A stretch of DNA of 64,000 bases from Jiangella mangrovi (GTDB lineage Bacteria; Actinomycetota; Actinomycetes; Jiangellales; Jiangellaceae): the NCBI RefSeq assembly GCF_014204975.1, contig NZ_JACHMM010000001.1, positions 6,510,037 through 6,574,036 of the forward strand, read 5' to 3'. A program made the position numbers and the translations under genes. This document shows, in pieces, positions 26,741-35,954 of this stretch. Numbering within the stretch: position 1 is the stretch's first letter; every line of letters begins with the position of its first letter. Under the pieces are notes generated by a model. The model did not search any database and had not been told where the DNA came from. It worked only from the letters and a program-made list of their open reading frames with translations.

Positions 26741-28858
26741 TCAGCCGGACAGGTAGGGCGCCAGCTCGGGCTCCAGGTGCGAGGCGAGCGTGCGCGAGTA
26801 CGTCGCCGTCAGATGGTGGTCGTCGCGCCAGACGACGACGTTGCCGATGACGGCCGGGCACTGGTCGGAGGGGCAGATGGCGCGGGTGAGGTCGACGACG
26901 TCGACGCCGCCGAGCTCGCGGGCCGCGACCAGCTGCTCGTCGCCGGCCTTCTCGACGGCGTCGGCGCGCGGCTGGGCGCACTCGGTGAGCCGGTCGGGAT
27001 GCGCGCTGACGCACTCGGCCGGGTCCTGGCCGAGCCAGGGCGTGTTCTCGAGCACGACCAGCTCGACGCCGGCGGCGCGCACGGCCTCCCAGCTCTCGCG
27101 CAGGCCGTCGGCGAGGCGGTCGGCGCTGGCGTCGTCGCCCAGCTCACGGCCGTCCTCGAACACCCGGTAGGAGTTGCTGCCCGACGTGACGACCAGGTCC
27201 GGCCGGTCCGGCCCGGTGAGCCGCTCGAGCAGCGCCTGGTTCCAGTCGCGGCACGACGTGTACGGCACGCCCGCCGCCGTCGTGATCTCGGCGGAGAAGA
27301 ACCCGCACGACGACTTCGTGTAGGTCTCGATGCGCCAGCCGTACCGGTCGCCCAGCACGTCCAGCGCCGGCTGCCACTGCGCGGCGTGCGAGTCGCCGGC
27401 CAGGGCGATGACGCGGTCGGAGTCGAGGTCGCCGTAGGCGCAGCTCGCGAGGTCGGCGTCCTGGGCGTTCTGCTGGCAGCCGTCGGGATAGATGTCCGGG
27501 TTGTCCTCGGGCACCTCGATCGGCGACGGGGTCAGGGCCGGCACCTCGTCGACGGGGACGCCGTCGGGGTCGCCGGCCGGGTTCGCGCTGAGGACGGCGG
27601 CGCCGGGCGCGCCCTCGTCGGCGCTGGCGTAGTCGGGGACGGCCCGGACGGTGATCAGTGCGGCCACGAGCGCCGTCGCCGTCGCGAGCACCCCGACGGC
27701 GACCGCGCGGCTCGGCCGGACGGCGAGCACGCGGGCGTGGTGGATGGGCGCCTCGACCAGCCGGAACGTCAGCCAGGCGGGAAGGAACGCGGCGGCGACG
27801 ACCAGCGTGCCCTGCGCCGGCGACAGCGAGCCCCACACCGCGCTCGCCGCCATGAGCAGCGGCCAGTGCCACAGGTACAGCGAGTACGACAGCCCGCCCA
27901 CCCACCGCATCGGCGCGGTCCCGAGCACGCGTCCCGCGGACGTCCGCGCCGCCAGCACGCCGGCCGCGACGACCGCCGTCGTCCCGAGCACCGGGGCCAG
28001 CGCGGCGACGCCGGGGAACGCCGTCGCCGCGTCGTACGTGAGCGCCGACCAGCCGATCGCGGCCAGCCCGGCCCAGCCCAGCCCGCCGGCGGCCCAGCCC
28101 GCTCCTGCGCGCGACCCCAGCCGCTCCAGCCGTCGTGCCCCGATCGCCAGCGCCGCGCCCGCCGCCAGCTCCCAGGCCCGCGTCGTCGACACGAAGTACG
28201 CCGCGCCGGCCGAGGCGCCGGTCAAGTGCAGCGACCAGACGAACGACGGCACCGCGACCACCGCGAGCCCGAGCAGCAGCGTCCGCCGCAGCGACGGCGT
28301 GCCGCGGCGGCGCCGGTGCCACCACACCAGCGCGATGATCAGGACCGGCCAGAGGACGTAGAACTGCTCCTCGACCGCCAGCGACCAGAAGTGCTGGACC
28401 GGGCTGGGGGCGTCCTCGGCGGCCAGGTAGTCGACCGACTCCGACGCGAGGTGCCAGTTGAGCACGTACGTCGCCGACGCCGCGATGTCGCCGGCGATGG
28501 CGGGCCACCGCAGCGGCGGCAGCAGCAGGAGGGTCAGCGCCGCCGTCGCCGCCAGGACGACCGCCGTCGCCGGGAGCAGCCGCCGGATCCGCCGGGCGTA
28601 GAACCGGCCCAGCCGCACCCGGCCGGTCGTGTCGATCTCGCGCAGGATCAGTCCGGTGATGAGGAACCCGGAGATGACGAAGAAGACGTCGACGCCGACG
28701 AAACCGCCACTGACCAGCGGCAACCCGGCGTGGTAGGCGAGCACCAGCAGCACCGCGACGGCGCGCAGGCCCTCGACGTCGGGCCGGAAGCGGGGACGGT
28801 CACCGTCACCCGCGTCGACCCGCGAACCCCGGACAGCGGACGGGACCGCTGCCGTCAT
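26741..28858 (-). CDS. OafA-type acyltransferase 3 with SGNH domain
   Basis: A 705-aa membrane O-acyltransferase. The N-terminal acyltransferase-3 domain (about 30-390, 10-11 TM helices) begins FRPDVEGLRAVAVLLVLAYHAGLP with the catalytic-type His, and has FYARRIRRLLPA. A C-terminal extracellular SGNH domain (about 440-700) has GDSHAAQW and, near the end, WRDDHHLT. Such proteins O-acetylate cell-wall glycans, LPS or secondary metabolites. ATG 28858 has GAGGTGG upstream; ATG 28900 is possible. Confidence 0.92.
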   Translation of the reverse strand: MTAAVPSAVRGSRVDAGDGDRPRFRPDVEGLRAVAVLLVLAYHAGLPLVSGGFVGVDVFFVISGFLITGLILREIDTTGRVRLGRFYARRIRRLLPATAVVLAATAALTLLLLPPLRWPAIAGDIAASATYVLNWHLASESVDYLAAEDAPSPVQHFWSLAVEEQFYVLWPVLIIALVWWHRRRRGTPSLRRTLLLGLAVVAVPSFVWSLHLTGASAGAAYFVSTTRAWELAAGAALAIGARRLERLGSRAGAGWAAGGLGWAGLAAIGWSALTYDAATAFPGVAALAPVLGTTAVVAAGVLAARTSAGRVLGTAPMRWVGGLSYSLYLWHWPLLMAASAVWGSLSPAQGTLVVAAAFLPAWLTFRLVEAPIHHARVLAVRPSRAVAVGVLATATALVAALITVRAVPDYASADEGAPGAAVLSANPAGDPDGVPVDEVPALTPSPIEVPEDNPDIYPDGCQQNAQDADLASCAYGDLDSDRVIALAGDSHAAQWQPALDVLGDRYGWRIETYTKSSCGFFSAEITTAAGVPYTSCRDWNQALLERLTGPDRPDLVVTSGSNSYRVFEDGRELGDDASADRLADGLRESWEAVRAAGVELVVLENTPWLGQDPAECVSAHPDRLTECAQPRADAVEKAGDEQLVAARELGGVDVVDLTRAICPSDQCPAVIGNVVVWRDDHHLTATYSRTLASHLEPELAPYLSG

Positions 28859-29022
28859 CGAACCACCTCGCGCACGCACCTCGGGAGCATCAAAGCCCAC
28901 GATGATGCCATCCGGGCGCCGCCGGGTGAAATCGTCGTGGGACTACCGGGGTCGTACCCAGAACCGGCCGCGACACGCGCCCGAGCGCGCGTCGCGGCCG
29001 GCGCCGGACGTGGAGCAGGAGG

Positions 29023-30237
29023 TCAGGCGGGCTGCCCGATGGCGCCGAGCAGGTCGGCGAACCACGGCGTCGACGGGTCGAACTCCTTGCCGCCCTTGAT
29101 GCGGTCGAACTCGATGGCGCGCAGCCGGCCGCCGCGCTCCTCGTCGTGCCCGATGAGCCCGCCCTCGTGCCGCAGCGCGCACTCGACGGCGAGGTCGGTG
29201 CAGCTCTTGATCAGGCGCAGGTCGTCGGAGTTCGCGGCGGCGGAGCGGCTGTAGTAGCCGCTCTTCTGCACCATGACCTTCTCAGCACCCACGCGGGCGG
29301 CGAACTGGTCGGCGAACCAGGCGCCGGGGTTGATCTTGTCGATCTTGACGTGGCCGAACGGGTCGCGCGGGACCTCTTCGCCGGCTTCCTCGAGCTCGGT
29401 GACGATGGCGTCGACGCCCGCGCCCTCGGACAGGAAGATGTTGACGCAGCCGAGGTCGTCCATGAGCGAGCGCAGCCGACCGGCCTCGGCGTCGAGATCG
29501 AGCTTCTGCTCCGGCACGTAGACGGCGTGCACGTCCCAGCGGCGCGGGTCGACGCCCAGCTCGGGCGCCCACTCCTGCGCGGCCAGCCACTTGCGGTAGG
29601 CGCGCGCCGTCGCCGCCGTCAGCCAGCCGCAGTGCCGGCCCATGACCTCGTGGACGATGAGCATGCGCGGGTTCGACGAGTGCTCGGCGATGATGTTGCG
29701 CGCGTAGATCGAACCCTGCTCGGCGGCCGTCCAGGCGCCGAGGCTCTGCCGCACCGGCACGATGTCGTTGTCGACGGTCTTCGGCAGCCCGACGACGGTC
29801 AGCTCGTAGTCGTTGCCGGCGAGGTACGCGGCGAGGTCGGCCGCCGTCGTGTTGGTGTCGTCGCCGCCGATGGTGTGCAGCACGTGAACGCCGTCGCGGG
29901 TGAGCTGCTCGGCCGCCACGTGCAGCGGGTCCTGGCCCTCCTGGACCAGCCCGCGCTTGACGCAGTCGGCGACGTTGGTCAGCTTGACCCGGCTGTTGCC
30001 GATGGGCGAGCCGCCGAAGCGGTGCAGCCGCGACGCCGTGGCGCGCATCTCGGGGGTGACGGTGATGGAGCGGCCGGTCAGCAGGCCCGCGTAGCCGTCG
30101 AGATAGGCGATGATCTCGACCTCGGGCGCGATCTCGGTGTACCGCTCGATCAGGCCGCCGACGGCCGACGACAGGCACGGGGCCAGGCCGCCGGCCGTGA
30201 GCATGGCGACCTTGCGCACAGGAGTGCTCTCGGGCAT
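29023..30237 (-). CDS. pfp: Pyrophosphate-dependent phosphofructokinase
   Basis: A 404-aa group of the PFK family that interconverts fructose-6-phosphate and fructose-1,6-bisphosphate. The phosphoryl-donor motifs are GGDDTNT and PKTVDND. An Asp in GGDD and a Lys in PKT are the known marks of PPi-dependent enzymes (ATP enzymes have GGDG and PGT). EVMGRHCGWLTA is the substrate loop. Divergent from the class II DAHP synthase. A reversible PPi enzyme would serve both glycolysis and gluconeogenesis. Confidence 0.9.
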   Translation of the reverse strand: MPESTPVRKVAMLTAGGLAPCLSSAVGGLIERYTEIAPEVEIIAYLDGYAGLLTGRSITVTPEMRATASRLHRFGGSPIGNSRVKLTNVADCVKRGLVQEGQDPLHVAAEQLTRDGVHVLHTIGGDDTNTTAADLAAYLAGNDYELTVVGLPKTVDNDIVPVRQSLGAWTAAEQGSIYARNIIAEHSSNPRMLIVHEVMGRHCGWLTAATARAYRKWLAAQEWAPELGVDPRRWDVHAVYVPEQKLDLDAEAGRLRSLMDDLGCVNIFLSEGAGVDAIVTELEEAGEEVPRDPFGHVKIDKINPGAWFADQFAARVGAEKVMVQKSGYYSRSAAANSDDLRLIKSCTDLAVECALRHEGGLIGHDEERGGRLRAIEFDRIKGGKEFDPSTPWFADLLGAIGQPA

Positions 30238-30356
30238 GTGAGGTGACCTTCTGTCGAAAGGGACGGATCGGCAGCCACCCTATCGTCGGCCCCGGCCCGT
30301 CCCGGGCCTGGCTGTCCGGGGTGTGGGCCTGCGGGGCGGACGGGGCCGCAGCGGCC

Positions 30357-30362
30357 TACCCT
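30357..30362 (+). promoter_or_regulatory. -10 element TACCCT of the class II DAHP synthase
   Basis: TACCCT, 7 nt, then GTG 30370. The GGAGGA between them is too close to the start to act as a Shine-Dalgarno, so the transcript is likely leaderless. Confidence 0.45.
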
Positions 30363-30369
30363 GGAGGAC

Positions 30370-31731
30370 GTGAACTCTCCGGAGGACCTTGCGCTGTACC
30401 ACGAGCTGACCGAGGCGGTCGGCGCGCTGCCGGCCGGCCAGCAGCCCGAGTGGCCCGACGCCGTCGCCGTCCAGGACGCCGTCGCCCAGCTTCGCGCCAT
30501 GCCGCCGCTGGTCTTCGCCGGCGAGTGCGACCTGCTGCGCGACCGGCTGGCCGCGGTGTCGCGGGGCGAGGCGTTCGTCCTGCAGGGCGGCGACTGCGCC
30601 GAGACCTTCGCCGGCGTCAGCGCCGACAACGTCCGCAACAAGCTCAAGACGCTGCTGCAGATGGCCGTCGTGCTCACCTACGCCGCCAGCGTCCCGATCG
30701 TGAAGATCGGCCGGCTCGCCGGGCAGTACGCCAAGCCACGCTCCAAGTCCACCGAGACCCGCGACGGCGTCACACTGCCGGCGTTCCGCGGCGACATCGT
30801 CAACGACTTCGAGTTCACGCCGGCCGCCCGCGTCCCGGACCCGCACCGCATGGTCCGCGCCTACCACGCGTCGGCGGCCACGCTGAACCTCACCCGCGCG
30901 TTCGTCGGCGGCGGGTTCGCCGACCTGCACCAGGTGCACGCCTGGAACACCGACTTCGTCCGCACCTCGCCGGCCGGGCAGCGCTACGAGCGGCTGGCCC
31001 GGCGCCTGGACAAGGCGCTGTCGTTCATGCGGGCCATCGAGATCGACGTCGAGCAGCTACGCACCGTCGAGCTCTACTCCAGCCACGAGGCGCTGCTGCT
31101 CGACTACGAGCTGGCACTCACCCGGGTCGACTCCCGCACCGGCGCGCCGTACGACGTGTCCGGGCACTTCGTGTGGGTGGGCGAGCGGACCCGCCAGCTC
31201 GACGGCGCGCATCTGGAGTTCGCGGCGCGCATCCGCAACCCCATCGGTGTCAAGGTCGGCCCGACGACCACACCGGACGAGCTGCTGGCGCTGGCTGAGC
31301 GGCTCGATCCGCAGCGCGAACCGGGTCGGCTGACCTTCGTCACCCGCATGGGCGCGGGTCGCATTCGCGAGGCCCTGCCCGCCCTGGTCCAGAAGGCGAC
31401 GGCCGACGGCCTGGTCGCGTCCTGGATCTGCGACCCCATGCACGGCAACACCTACGAGGCGCCCAGCGGCCACAAGACCCGCCGCTTCGACGACGTCGTC
31501 GACGAGGTGCGCGGCTTCTTCGAGGTCCACCGCGCCCTGGGCACCCACCCGGGCGGCGTCCACATCGAGCTCACCGGCGACGACGTCACCGAGTGCGTCG
31601 GCGGCGGCGACCCCATCGCCGAGGACGGCCTCGGCAGCCGCTACGAGACGGTGTGCGACCCGCGGCTCAACCGCACCCAGTCGCTCGAGCTCGCCTTCCT
31701 GGTGGCGGAACTGCTCGAGTCGGCGAACTAG
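30370..31731 (+). CDS. aroG: Class II 3-deoxy-7-phosphoheptulonate synthase
   Basis: A 453-aa plant/actinobacterial-type DAHP synthase, the entry enzyme of aromatic biosynthesis. Motifs: QGGDCAETF (metal Cys), VPIVKIGRLAGQYAKPRS, GDIVNDFEF, YSSHEALLLDYE, VGERTRQLDGAH, PIGVKVGPT, WICDPMHGNTYEA, GGVHIELTGDDVTECVGG and YETVCDPRLN. These cover the PEP, erythrose-4-phosphate and metal sites, so it looks fully functional and is probably the housekeeping enzyme. M. tuberculosis AroG is regulated by aromatic amino acids and pairs with chorismate mutase; no mutase gene is adjacent. Confidence 0.96.
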   Translation: MNSPEDLALYHELTEAVGALPAGQQPEWPDAVAVQDAVAQLRAMPPLVFAGECDLLRDRLAAVSRGEAFVLQGGDCAETFAGVSADNVRNKLKTLLQMAVVLTYAASVPIVKIGRLAGQYAKPRSKSTETRDGVTLPAFRGDIVNDFEFTPAARVPDPHRMVRAYHASAATLNLTRAFVGGGFADLHQVHAWNTDFVRTSPAGQRYERLARRLDKALSFMRAIEIDVEQLRTVELYSSHEALLLDYELALTRVDSRTGAPYDVSGHFVWVGERTRQLDGAHLEFAARIRNPIGVKVGPTTTPDELLALAERLDPQREPGRLTFVTRMGAGRIREALPALVQKATADGLVASWICDPMHGNTYEAPSGHKTRRFDDVVDEVRGFFEVHRALGTHPGGVHIELTGDDVTECVGGGDPIAEDGLGSRYETVCDPRLNRTQSLELAFLVAELLESAN

Positions 31732-31865
31732 GGCTCGCGGGCACCCGAGGGCGCGAGGATCTCCTCGGGCTCGTCGCGGTTCCACGGCTCCAGCGGCGGG
31801 CCGCTGAGGACGCGAACCGCCTCCTCGTAGGGCGTCCACCGCATCCCGCCGGTCGGGGTCACCAT
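31728..31865 (-). CDS. Small hypothetical ORF (45 aa)
   Basis: MVTPTGGMRWTPYEEAVRVL, then SGPPLEPWNRDEPEEILAPS and GAREP. Its stop overlaps the class II DAHP synthase stop on the other strand (CTAG), a tight convergent layout seen with real genes here (compare 36868). The composition is protein-like, with Trp, Tyr and acidic residues. The ribosome site is weak (GAGG close to the ATG). No family recognised. Confidence 0.4.
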   Translation of the reverse strand: MVTPTGGMRWTPYEEAVRVLSGPPLEPWNRDEPEEILAPSGAREP

Positions 31866-31919
31866 GACCTCATGGTCCCACCCGCGCCACCGGAGCGTCT
31901 CGCTCCGCGACCCCAGGAA

Positions 31920-33935
31920 TCAGCCGCGCAGGAACTCCTCGAGCAGCGGGCCGGCGGTGCGCGAGCCGGACTCGCCGTCCTCGACGAAGACCGCGACCGC
32001 GAGGTCGCCCTGGGTGGCGATCATCCAGGCGTGCGTGCGCGGCGGCGACTCGGTGCCGTACTCGGCGGTGCCGGTCTTGGCGCCGACGGGGTCGCCGGGG
32101 ACGTCGCCGAGGAACTCGCCGCTCCCCTCCTCGACGACGGCGCGCATGAGGTCCTGCAGGACGGCGGCCTCGTCGGCGGTCAGCGTACTCTCGGGCGCCG
32201 GGTCGGCCAGGGGCTGTTCGACCACCATGGGCGCGACGGTGTGCCCGGCGGCGACCGAGGCTGCCACCGTCGCCATGGCCAGCGGCGACGCCAGCACCTC
32301 GCCCTGCCCGATCATCGACGCGGCGTGAGCGGTGCCGTCGGCCTCGGCCGGGACGGAGCCGAGGAACGACGGCGCGCCGGTGGCGGTCTCGACCCCGAGG
32401 CCGAGCGACGCGGCGGCCTGCGCCAGCGACGCTTGGTCGGCGACGCCGTTCTGGTTGATGAACGCGGTGTTGCAGGAGTTGGCGACGGCCTGACGCAGCG
32501 TGATCTCGCCGATGGCGCCGGACGGGTAGTCGCTGTAGTTCTCGAACGCGCGGCCGTCGACGGTGGCCGCGGGGGTGCACTCGACGACGGAGTCGGCGCT
32601 CAGCCCGGCGCGCAGCAGTGCCAGCGACGTCACGACCTTGAACGTCGACCCCGGCGCGTACTGCCCCAGCGTGGCGGTCGAGTAGCCGTCGCCGCCCGGC
32701 CCGCTTGCTGCCGCCAGAACGGCGCCGGTGGAGGGCTGGACCGCGACGATGGCGCTGGCCGGTTCGACGTCGGCGAGGATGCCCTCGGCCCGCGACTGCA
32801 GGTCGATGTCGAGCGTGGTGGTCAGCGGCGTGCCGGCGACCGCCTCGCGCTCGAACAGCACCTCGGGCTCGGCCGGCTCCTCGGCGCTCTCGCCCTCGGC
32901 GCCCTCCGTCGGCGACGGCGACGACGTGGCGTCGGCCGACGGCTCCGGCGGCACCAGCTCGACGGTGAGACCGGGCGTCCCGCCGAGCACGGCGTCGTAC
33001 TGCTGCTGCAGCCCGGACAGCCCGACGACGTCGCCGGCCTCGATGCGCCCGCCGGACTCCTCGACCAGCTCGGCCGTGGCCTCGCCGACGGTGCCGAGGA
33101 CGGGCCGCGCGAACTCGCGGGTCGGCGCCAGCGCCAGCGTGTCCTCGATGGCGACGGCGCCCTCGATGGCCGCGATCTGGTCGAGCAGCGGGGCGGCGTC
33201 GGCCTCGCGCAACGTGATGGCCTCGACGAACGCCCGCTCCCCCGCGCCCTGGACCCGCTCGGCCAGCCCGGCGGGGTCGACGCCGACGACCTCGGCCAGC
33301 GCGGTGGCGGAGTCCGGCGCCAGCGCGGCGTCGACGCGGGTCTTGTCGATGCCGACGCGGTAGACCGGCCGCTCGGTGACGATGACCTCGCCGCCCGCGC
33401 CCAGGATGTCGGCCCGCTGCGCCTGCGTCCGTGAGAGGTTCAGCGTGGCGCCCTCGATGAGCTGCGGGTGCAGCAGGGACGGCGACCAGTCGACGGTCCA
33501 GCCGAGCTCGCTGCCCTCGTCGCGGTGCAGCGTGGCGGTCGTCTGGTAGGTCCAGTCGAACTGGCCCGCGGGGTCGCTGGTGGACGTCGGCCCCGTGGGC
33601 GCTTCGTCGGAGGCGTCGATGGAGTCGAAGTCCCACGCGATGTCGATGGTCGCCTCGCGGGTGTTCTCGTCGGTCTCGGTGATCTGGCTGGACCCGATCT
33701 GCGTCACGAGATCGGCCAGGTCGCCCTTGATCGCCTCGACGGCGGCCCCGGCCTCCTCGGGCGTGGCGTTGGCGAGCGGGACGTCGGAGAAGTCGCCGCT
33801 GGTGATGCCGTGGATCAGTGCGTTGACCACCGGTGTGGGGTCGGGCGGGTCGCTGCTGCAGCCTGCCGCCGTCGCCACGAGCACGCCACCGGCCACGGCC
33901 GCGACGCTCCGTCGCAGCGGGTTCGTCCTTATCAT
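31920..33935 (-). CDS. Lipoprotein penicillin-binding protein (PBP-lipo type transpeptidase)
   Basis: A 671-aa D,D-transpeptidase, exported and probably lipid-anchored: signal peptide with TAAGC as a lipobox-like end. An N-terminal MecA-N/NTF2-like domain (about 35-150) is followed by a PBP dimerisation domain and the transpeptidase. Active-site motifs: GSTFK (SxxK), SCN (SxN) and KTGTAEYG (KTG). An acidic Ser/Pro insert lies at about 345-380. The architecture resembles mycobacterial Rv2864c. ATG 33935 has GGGGAG 5 nt upstream. It is next to a beta-lactamase and its LysR regulator. Confidence 0.93.
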   Translation of the reverse strand: MIRTNPLRRSVAAVAGGVLVATAAGCSSDPPDPTPVVNALIHGITSGDFSDVPLANATPEEAGAAVEAIKGDLADLVTQIGSSQITETDENTREATIDIAWDFDSIDASDEAPTGPTSTSDPAGQFDWTYQTTATLHRDEGSELGWTVDWSPSLLHPQLIEGATLNLSRTQAQRADILGAGGEVIVTERPVYRVGIDKTRVDAALAPDSATALAEVVGVDPAGLAERVQGAGERAFVEAITLREADAAPLLDQIAAIEGAVAIEDTLALAPTREFARPVLGTVGEATAELVEESGGRIEAGDVVGLSGLQQQYDAVLGGTPGLTVELVPPEPSADATSSPSPTEGAEGESAEEPAEPEVLFEREAVAGTPLTTTLDIDLQSRAEGILADVEPASAIVAVQPSTGAVLAAASGPGGDGYSTATLGQYAPGSTFKVVTSLALLRAGLSADSVVECTPAATVDGRAFENYSDYPSGAIGEITLRQAVANSCNTAFINQNGVADQASLAQAAASLGLGVETATGAPSFLGSVPAEADGTAHAASMIGQGEVLASPLAMATVAASVAAGHTVAPMVVEQPLADPAPESTLTADEAAVLQDLMRAVVEEGSGEFLGDVPGDPVGAKTGTAEYGTESPPRTHAWMIATQGDLAVAVFVEDGESGSRTAGPLLEEFLRG

Positions 33936-33995
33936 TGCTCCCCGTTTCCCTGCCCGTCGTTCCGGATACCCTAGCGCCAATGCAGGAAGCGCCCG

Positions 33996-34934
33996 TCAGC
34001 CCAGCCTCCGCGCCACCAGCCGGGCCACGTCGGCCAGCGCGGCGTCGACGCGCGGGGCGTCCCGCTCGGCGCGACGGCTCATGGCAACGATGACGATCGG
34101 CTCGCCCGCCGGGTTCCACGCGACCCCGGCATCGTTGTTGGTGCCGTAGTCGCCGGCGCCGGTCTTGTCGGCCAGCCGCCAGCCGTCCGGGAGCGCGTCG
34201 CGGAACCGCGGCCCGGACGTCGTGTTGGCCAGCATCCAGTCCCGCAGCCGGCGCCGGTCCGCCGGGCGCAGCAGGTCGCCGACGAGCAGGCCGGCGACCG
34301 TCCTGGCCAGCGCCGCGGGCGTGGAGGTGTCGCGGACGTCGCCCGGCTCGGCGGAGTTCAGCTCGACCTCCCAGCGGTCCAGCCGGGTGTGGCGGTCGCC
34401 GACGGAGCGGGCGAACGCGGTCAGCCTGCGCGGCCCGCCGATCTCGCGGAGCAGCAGGTTGCCGGCGGCGTTGTCGCTGAAGCGGATCGCGGCGTCGCAC
34501 AGCTCGGCGACGGTCATGCCGGTGTCGACGTGCTCGGCCGTGATCGCCGAGGCCGGCAGGATGTCGGCCGGCGGATACCAGACCCGGTGGTCCAGCCGCG
34601 CGGCGGCGAGGTCGCGCAACACGGCGGCCGCGGCGAGGGACTTGAACACCGACAGGATCGGGAACCGGTCGCCGGCGCGGTGCGCCACCCGGGCGCCGGT
34701 CGCGAGGTTGGTCGCACTCAATCCCATGGTGACCCCGTAGGTGCGCTCGAGCTCCAGGATCTCGGGGTCGACGACGGCGCCGGCTTGCGCACCGACGGGG
34801 GCCGCGCCCGCGGGCAGGCCGGCTGCCGCCGTCGTGAGGACGCCCGCGGAGAGCGCGACCGGGGCGGCGGCGAGGCCGAGTCGCAGGACGGTGCGGCGGC
34901 TGGGCTGCGGGGCGGACGGGGTGCGACGGTCCAT
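33996..34934 (-). CDS. Class A beta-lactamase, Tat-exported
   Basis: A 312-aa serine beta-lactamase. An N-terminal twin-arginine signal (SRRTVLRLGLAAAPVALSAG) precedes the mature domain. Motifs: SVFK (active-site Ser, SxxK), SDN, RWEVELN (the ExxLN of the omega loop with the general base Glu) and KTGAGDYG (KTG). All catalytic residues are present, so hydrolysis of penicillins is expected; the spectrum cannot be read. GGAGGA lies 6 nt before ATG 34934. Divergent from the LysR gene, as in ampR-ampC pairs. Confidence 0.94.
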   Translation of the reverse strand: MDRRTPSAPQPSRRTVLRLGLAAAPVALSAGVLTTAAAGLPAGAAPVGAQAGAVVDPEILELERTYGVTMGLSATNLATGARVAHRAGDRFPILSVFKSLAAAAVLRDLAAARLDHRVWYPPADILPASAITAEHVDTGMTVAELCDAAIRFSDNAAGNLLLREIGGPRRLTAFARSVGDRHTRLDRWEVELNSAEPGDVRDTSTPAALARTVAGLLVGDLLRPADRRRLRDWMLANTTSGPRFRDALPDGWRLADKTGAGDYGTNNDAGVAWNPAGEPIVIVAMSRRAERDAPRVDAALADVARLVARRLG

Positions 34935-35034
34935 CGGGGGTCCTCCTGGTCGAAGCGGCGCGAGCCCGCTCACCGTCGCAAGCCCGCCGCACCGATGTCC
35001 AAGACGCAACTGCCACCGATCCATGCCGGATGTG

Positions 35035-35040
35035 TATCGT
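35035..35040 (+). promoter_or_regulatory. -10 element TATCGT of the LysR gene
   Basis: TATCGT, 8 nt, then GTG 35049, within the 114-nt divergent region shared with the beta-lactamase. LysR binding sites would be expected here. Confidence 0.4.
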
Positions 35041-35048
35041 CGCTGACC

Positions 35049-35954
35049 GTGGACCTGCTGAGGCAGCTCGAGGCGTTCGTGGCCGTGGCCGAGGCGCGCA
35101 GCTTCACCCGCGGCGCCGACACCTGCGGGGCGCCGCAGCCGGTGGTGAGCCGGCGCATCGCGGCGCTCGAGCAGGACCTCGGCGCCACGCTGCTGCACCG
35201 GACGTCACGGCAGGTCGAGCTGACCGAGGTCGGCCGCACCCTGCTCCCCCACGCCACCGACCTCGTCGCCCGCGCGGGGCACTTCCGCGAGCTGGCCGCC
35301 ACGGCCCGCGCCGCCGGCCTGGTCGTCGGCATCCCGCCCGGCCCCGACCCACACGCCCTGGTCGCCGCCCGCCGAGCCGCCGCTGACACCGTCGCCGCGA
35401 TGACATTGACGTTCGCCGCCGAGCCCGCCGAGCGTCGCGCCGAGCTGGTCCGCCGGGGCCGCCTCGACGTCGCGCTGCTGCCGTGCCCGCCGGACCAGGA
35501 GGAGACCGGTGCGGAGCTCGGCGCCGCCACCGCGACCGACGGCCTGCGCGGTCGCCGCCTGCACCTCGACCAGCTGCGCCGCTCCGGCGGCGACGAGGGC
35601 CGGCCGCGGTCGGTGCACCTGTCCGCCGAGGACGACGTGCCGTGGGTCCGCGATCCCGTGCACCGCGCGGCCCGGCGGGCCGGCCTGCTGGACGGGCAGC
35701 TGCGCGTCGGCACCCCCGACACCGAGGCGCTGACCGGCGCGCTCGAGTTCGGCGACGCGATCCTCTGCACGCGCGCCTGGGCCGCGGCGCACCGGCTGCG
35801 CTGGCGCCCGCTCGGCGACGTCGCCGTCCGCCGGTCGTACGCCGTCGCCGTCCGGCCGCAGGTGTCGCGCCCGCTGGTCGACTCGCTGCTGCCGGCCCTG
35901 GCCCGGGCGGCCGGCCTGGCCGATGACCCCGAGTCGTCCGAGGTGCCGCGATGA
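35049..35954 (+). CDS. LysR family regulator
   Basis: A 301-aa LTTR with the N-terminal HTH (LLRQLEAFVAVAEARSFTRGADTCGAPQPVVSRRIAALEQDLGATLLHRTSRQVELTEVG) and a periplasmic-binding-like effector domain. GTG 35049 follows a TATCGT -10 by 8 nt. It is divergent from the class A beta-lactamase and its stop overlaps the start of a beta-lactamase-like gene (ATGA at 35951). It therefore probably controls the cluster, in the manner of AmpR. The effector is unknown. Confidence 0.93.
   Translation: MDLLRQLEAFVAVAEARSFTRGADTCGAPQPVVSRRIAALEQDLGATLLHRTSRQVELTEVGRTLLPHATDLVARAGHFRELAATARAAGLVVGIPPGPDPHALVAARRAAADTVAAMTLTFAAEPAERRAELVRRGRLDVALLPCPPDQEETGAELGAATATDGLRGRRLHLDQLRRSGGDEGRPRSVHLSAEDDVPWVRDPVHRAARRAGLLDGQLRVGTPDTEALTGALEFGDAILCTRAWAAAHRLRWRPLGDVAVRRSYAVAVRPQVSRPLVDSLLPALARAAGLADDPESSEVPR

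Noticed and set aside
31593..33434. Long plus-strand frame opposite the PBP
   Set aside because: Arg/Gly/Asp-rich composition with no motif; antisense shadow of a gene with clear transpeptidase motifs.
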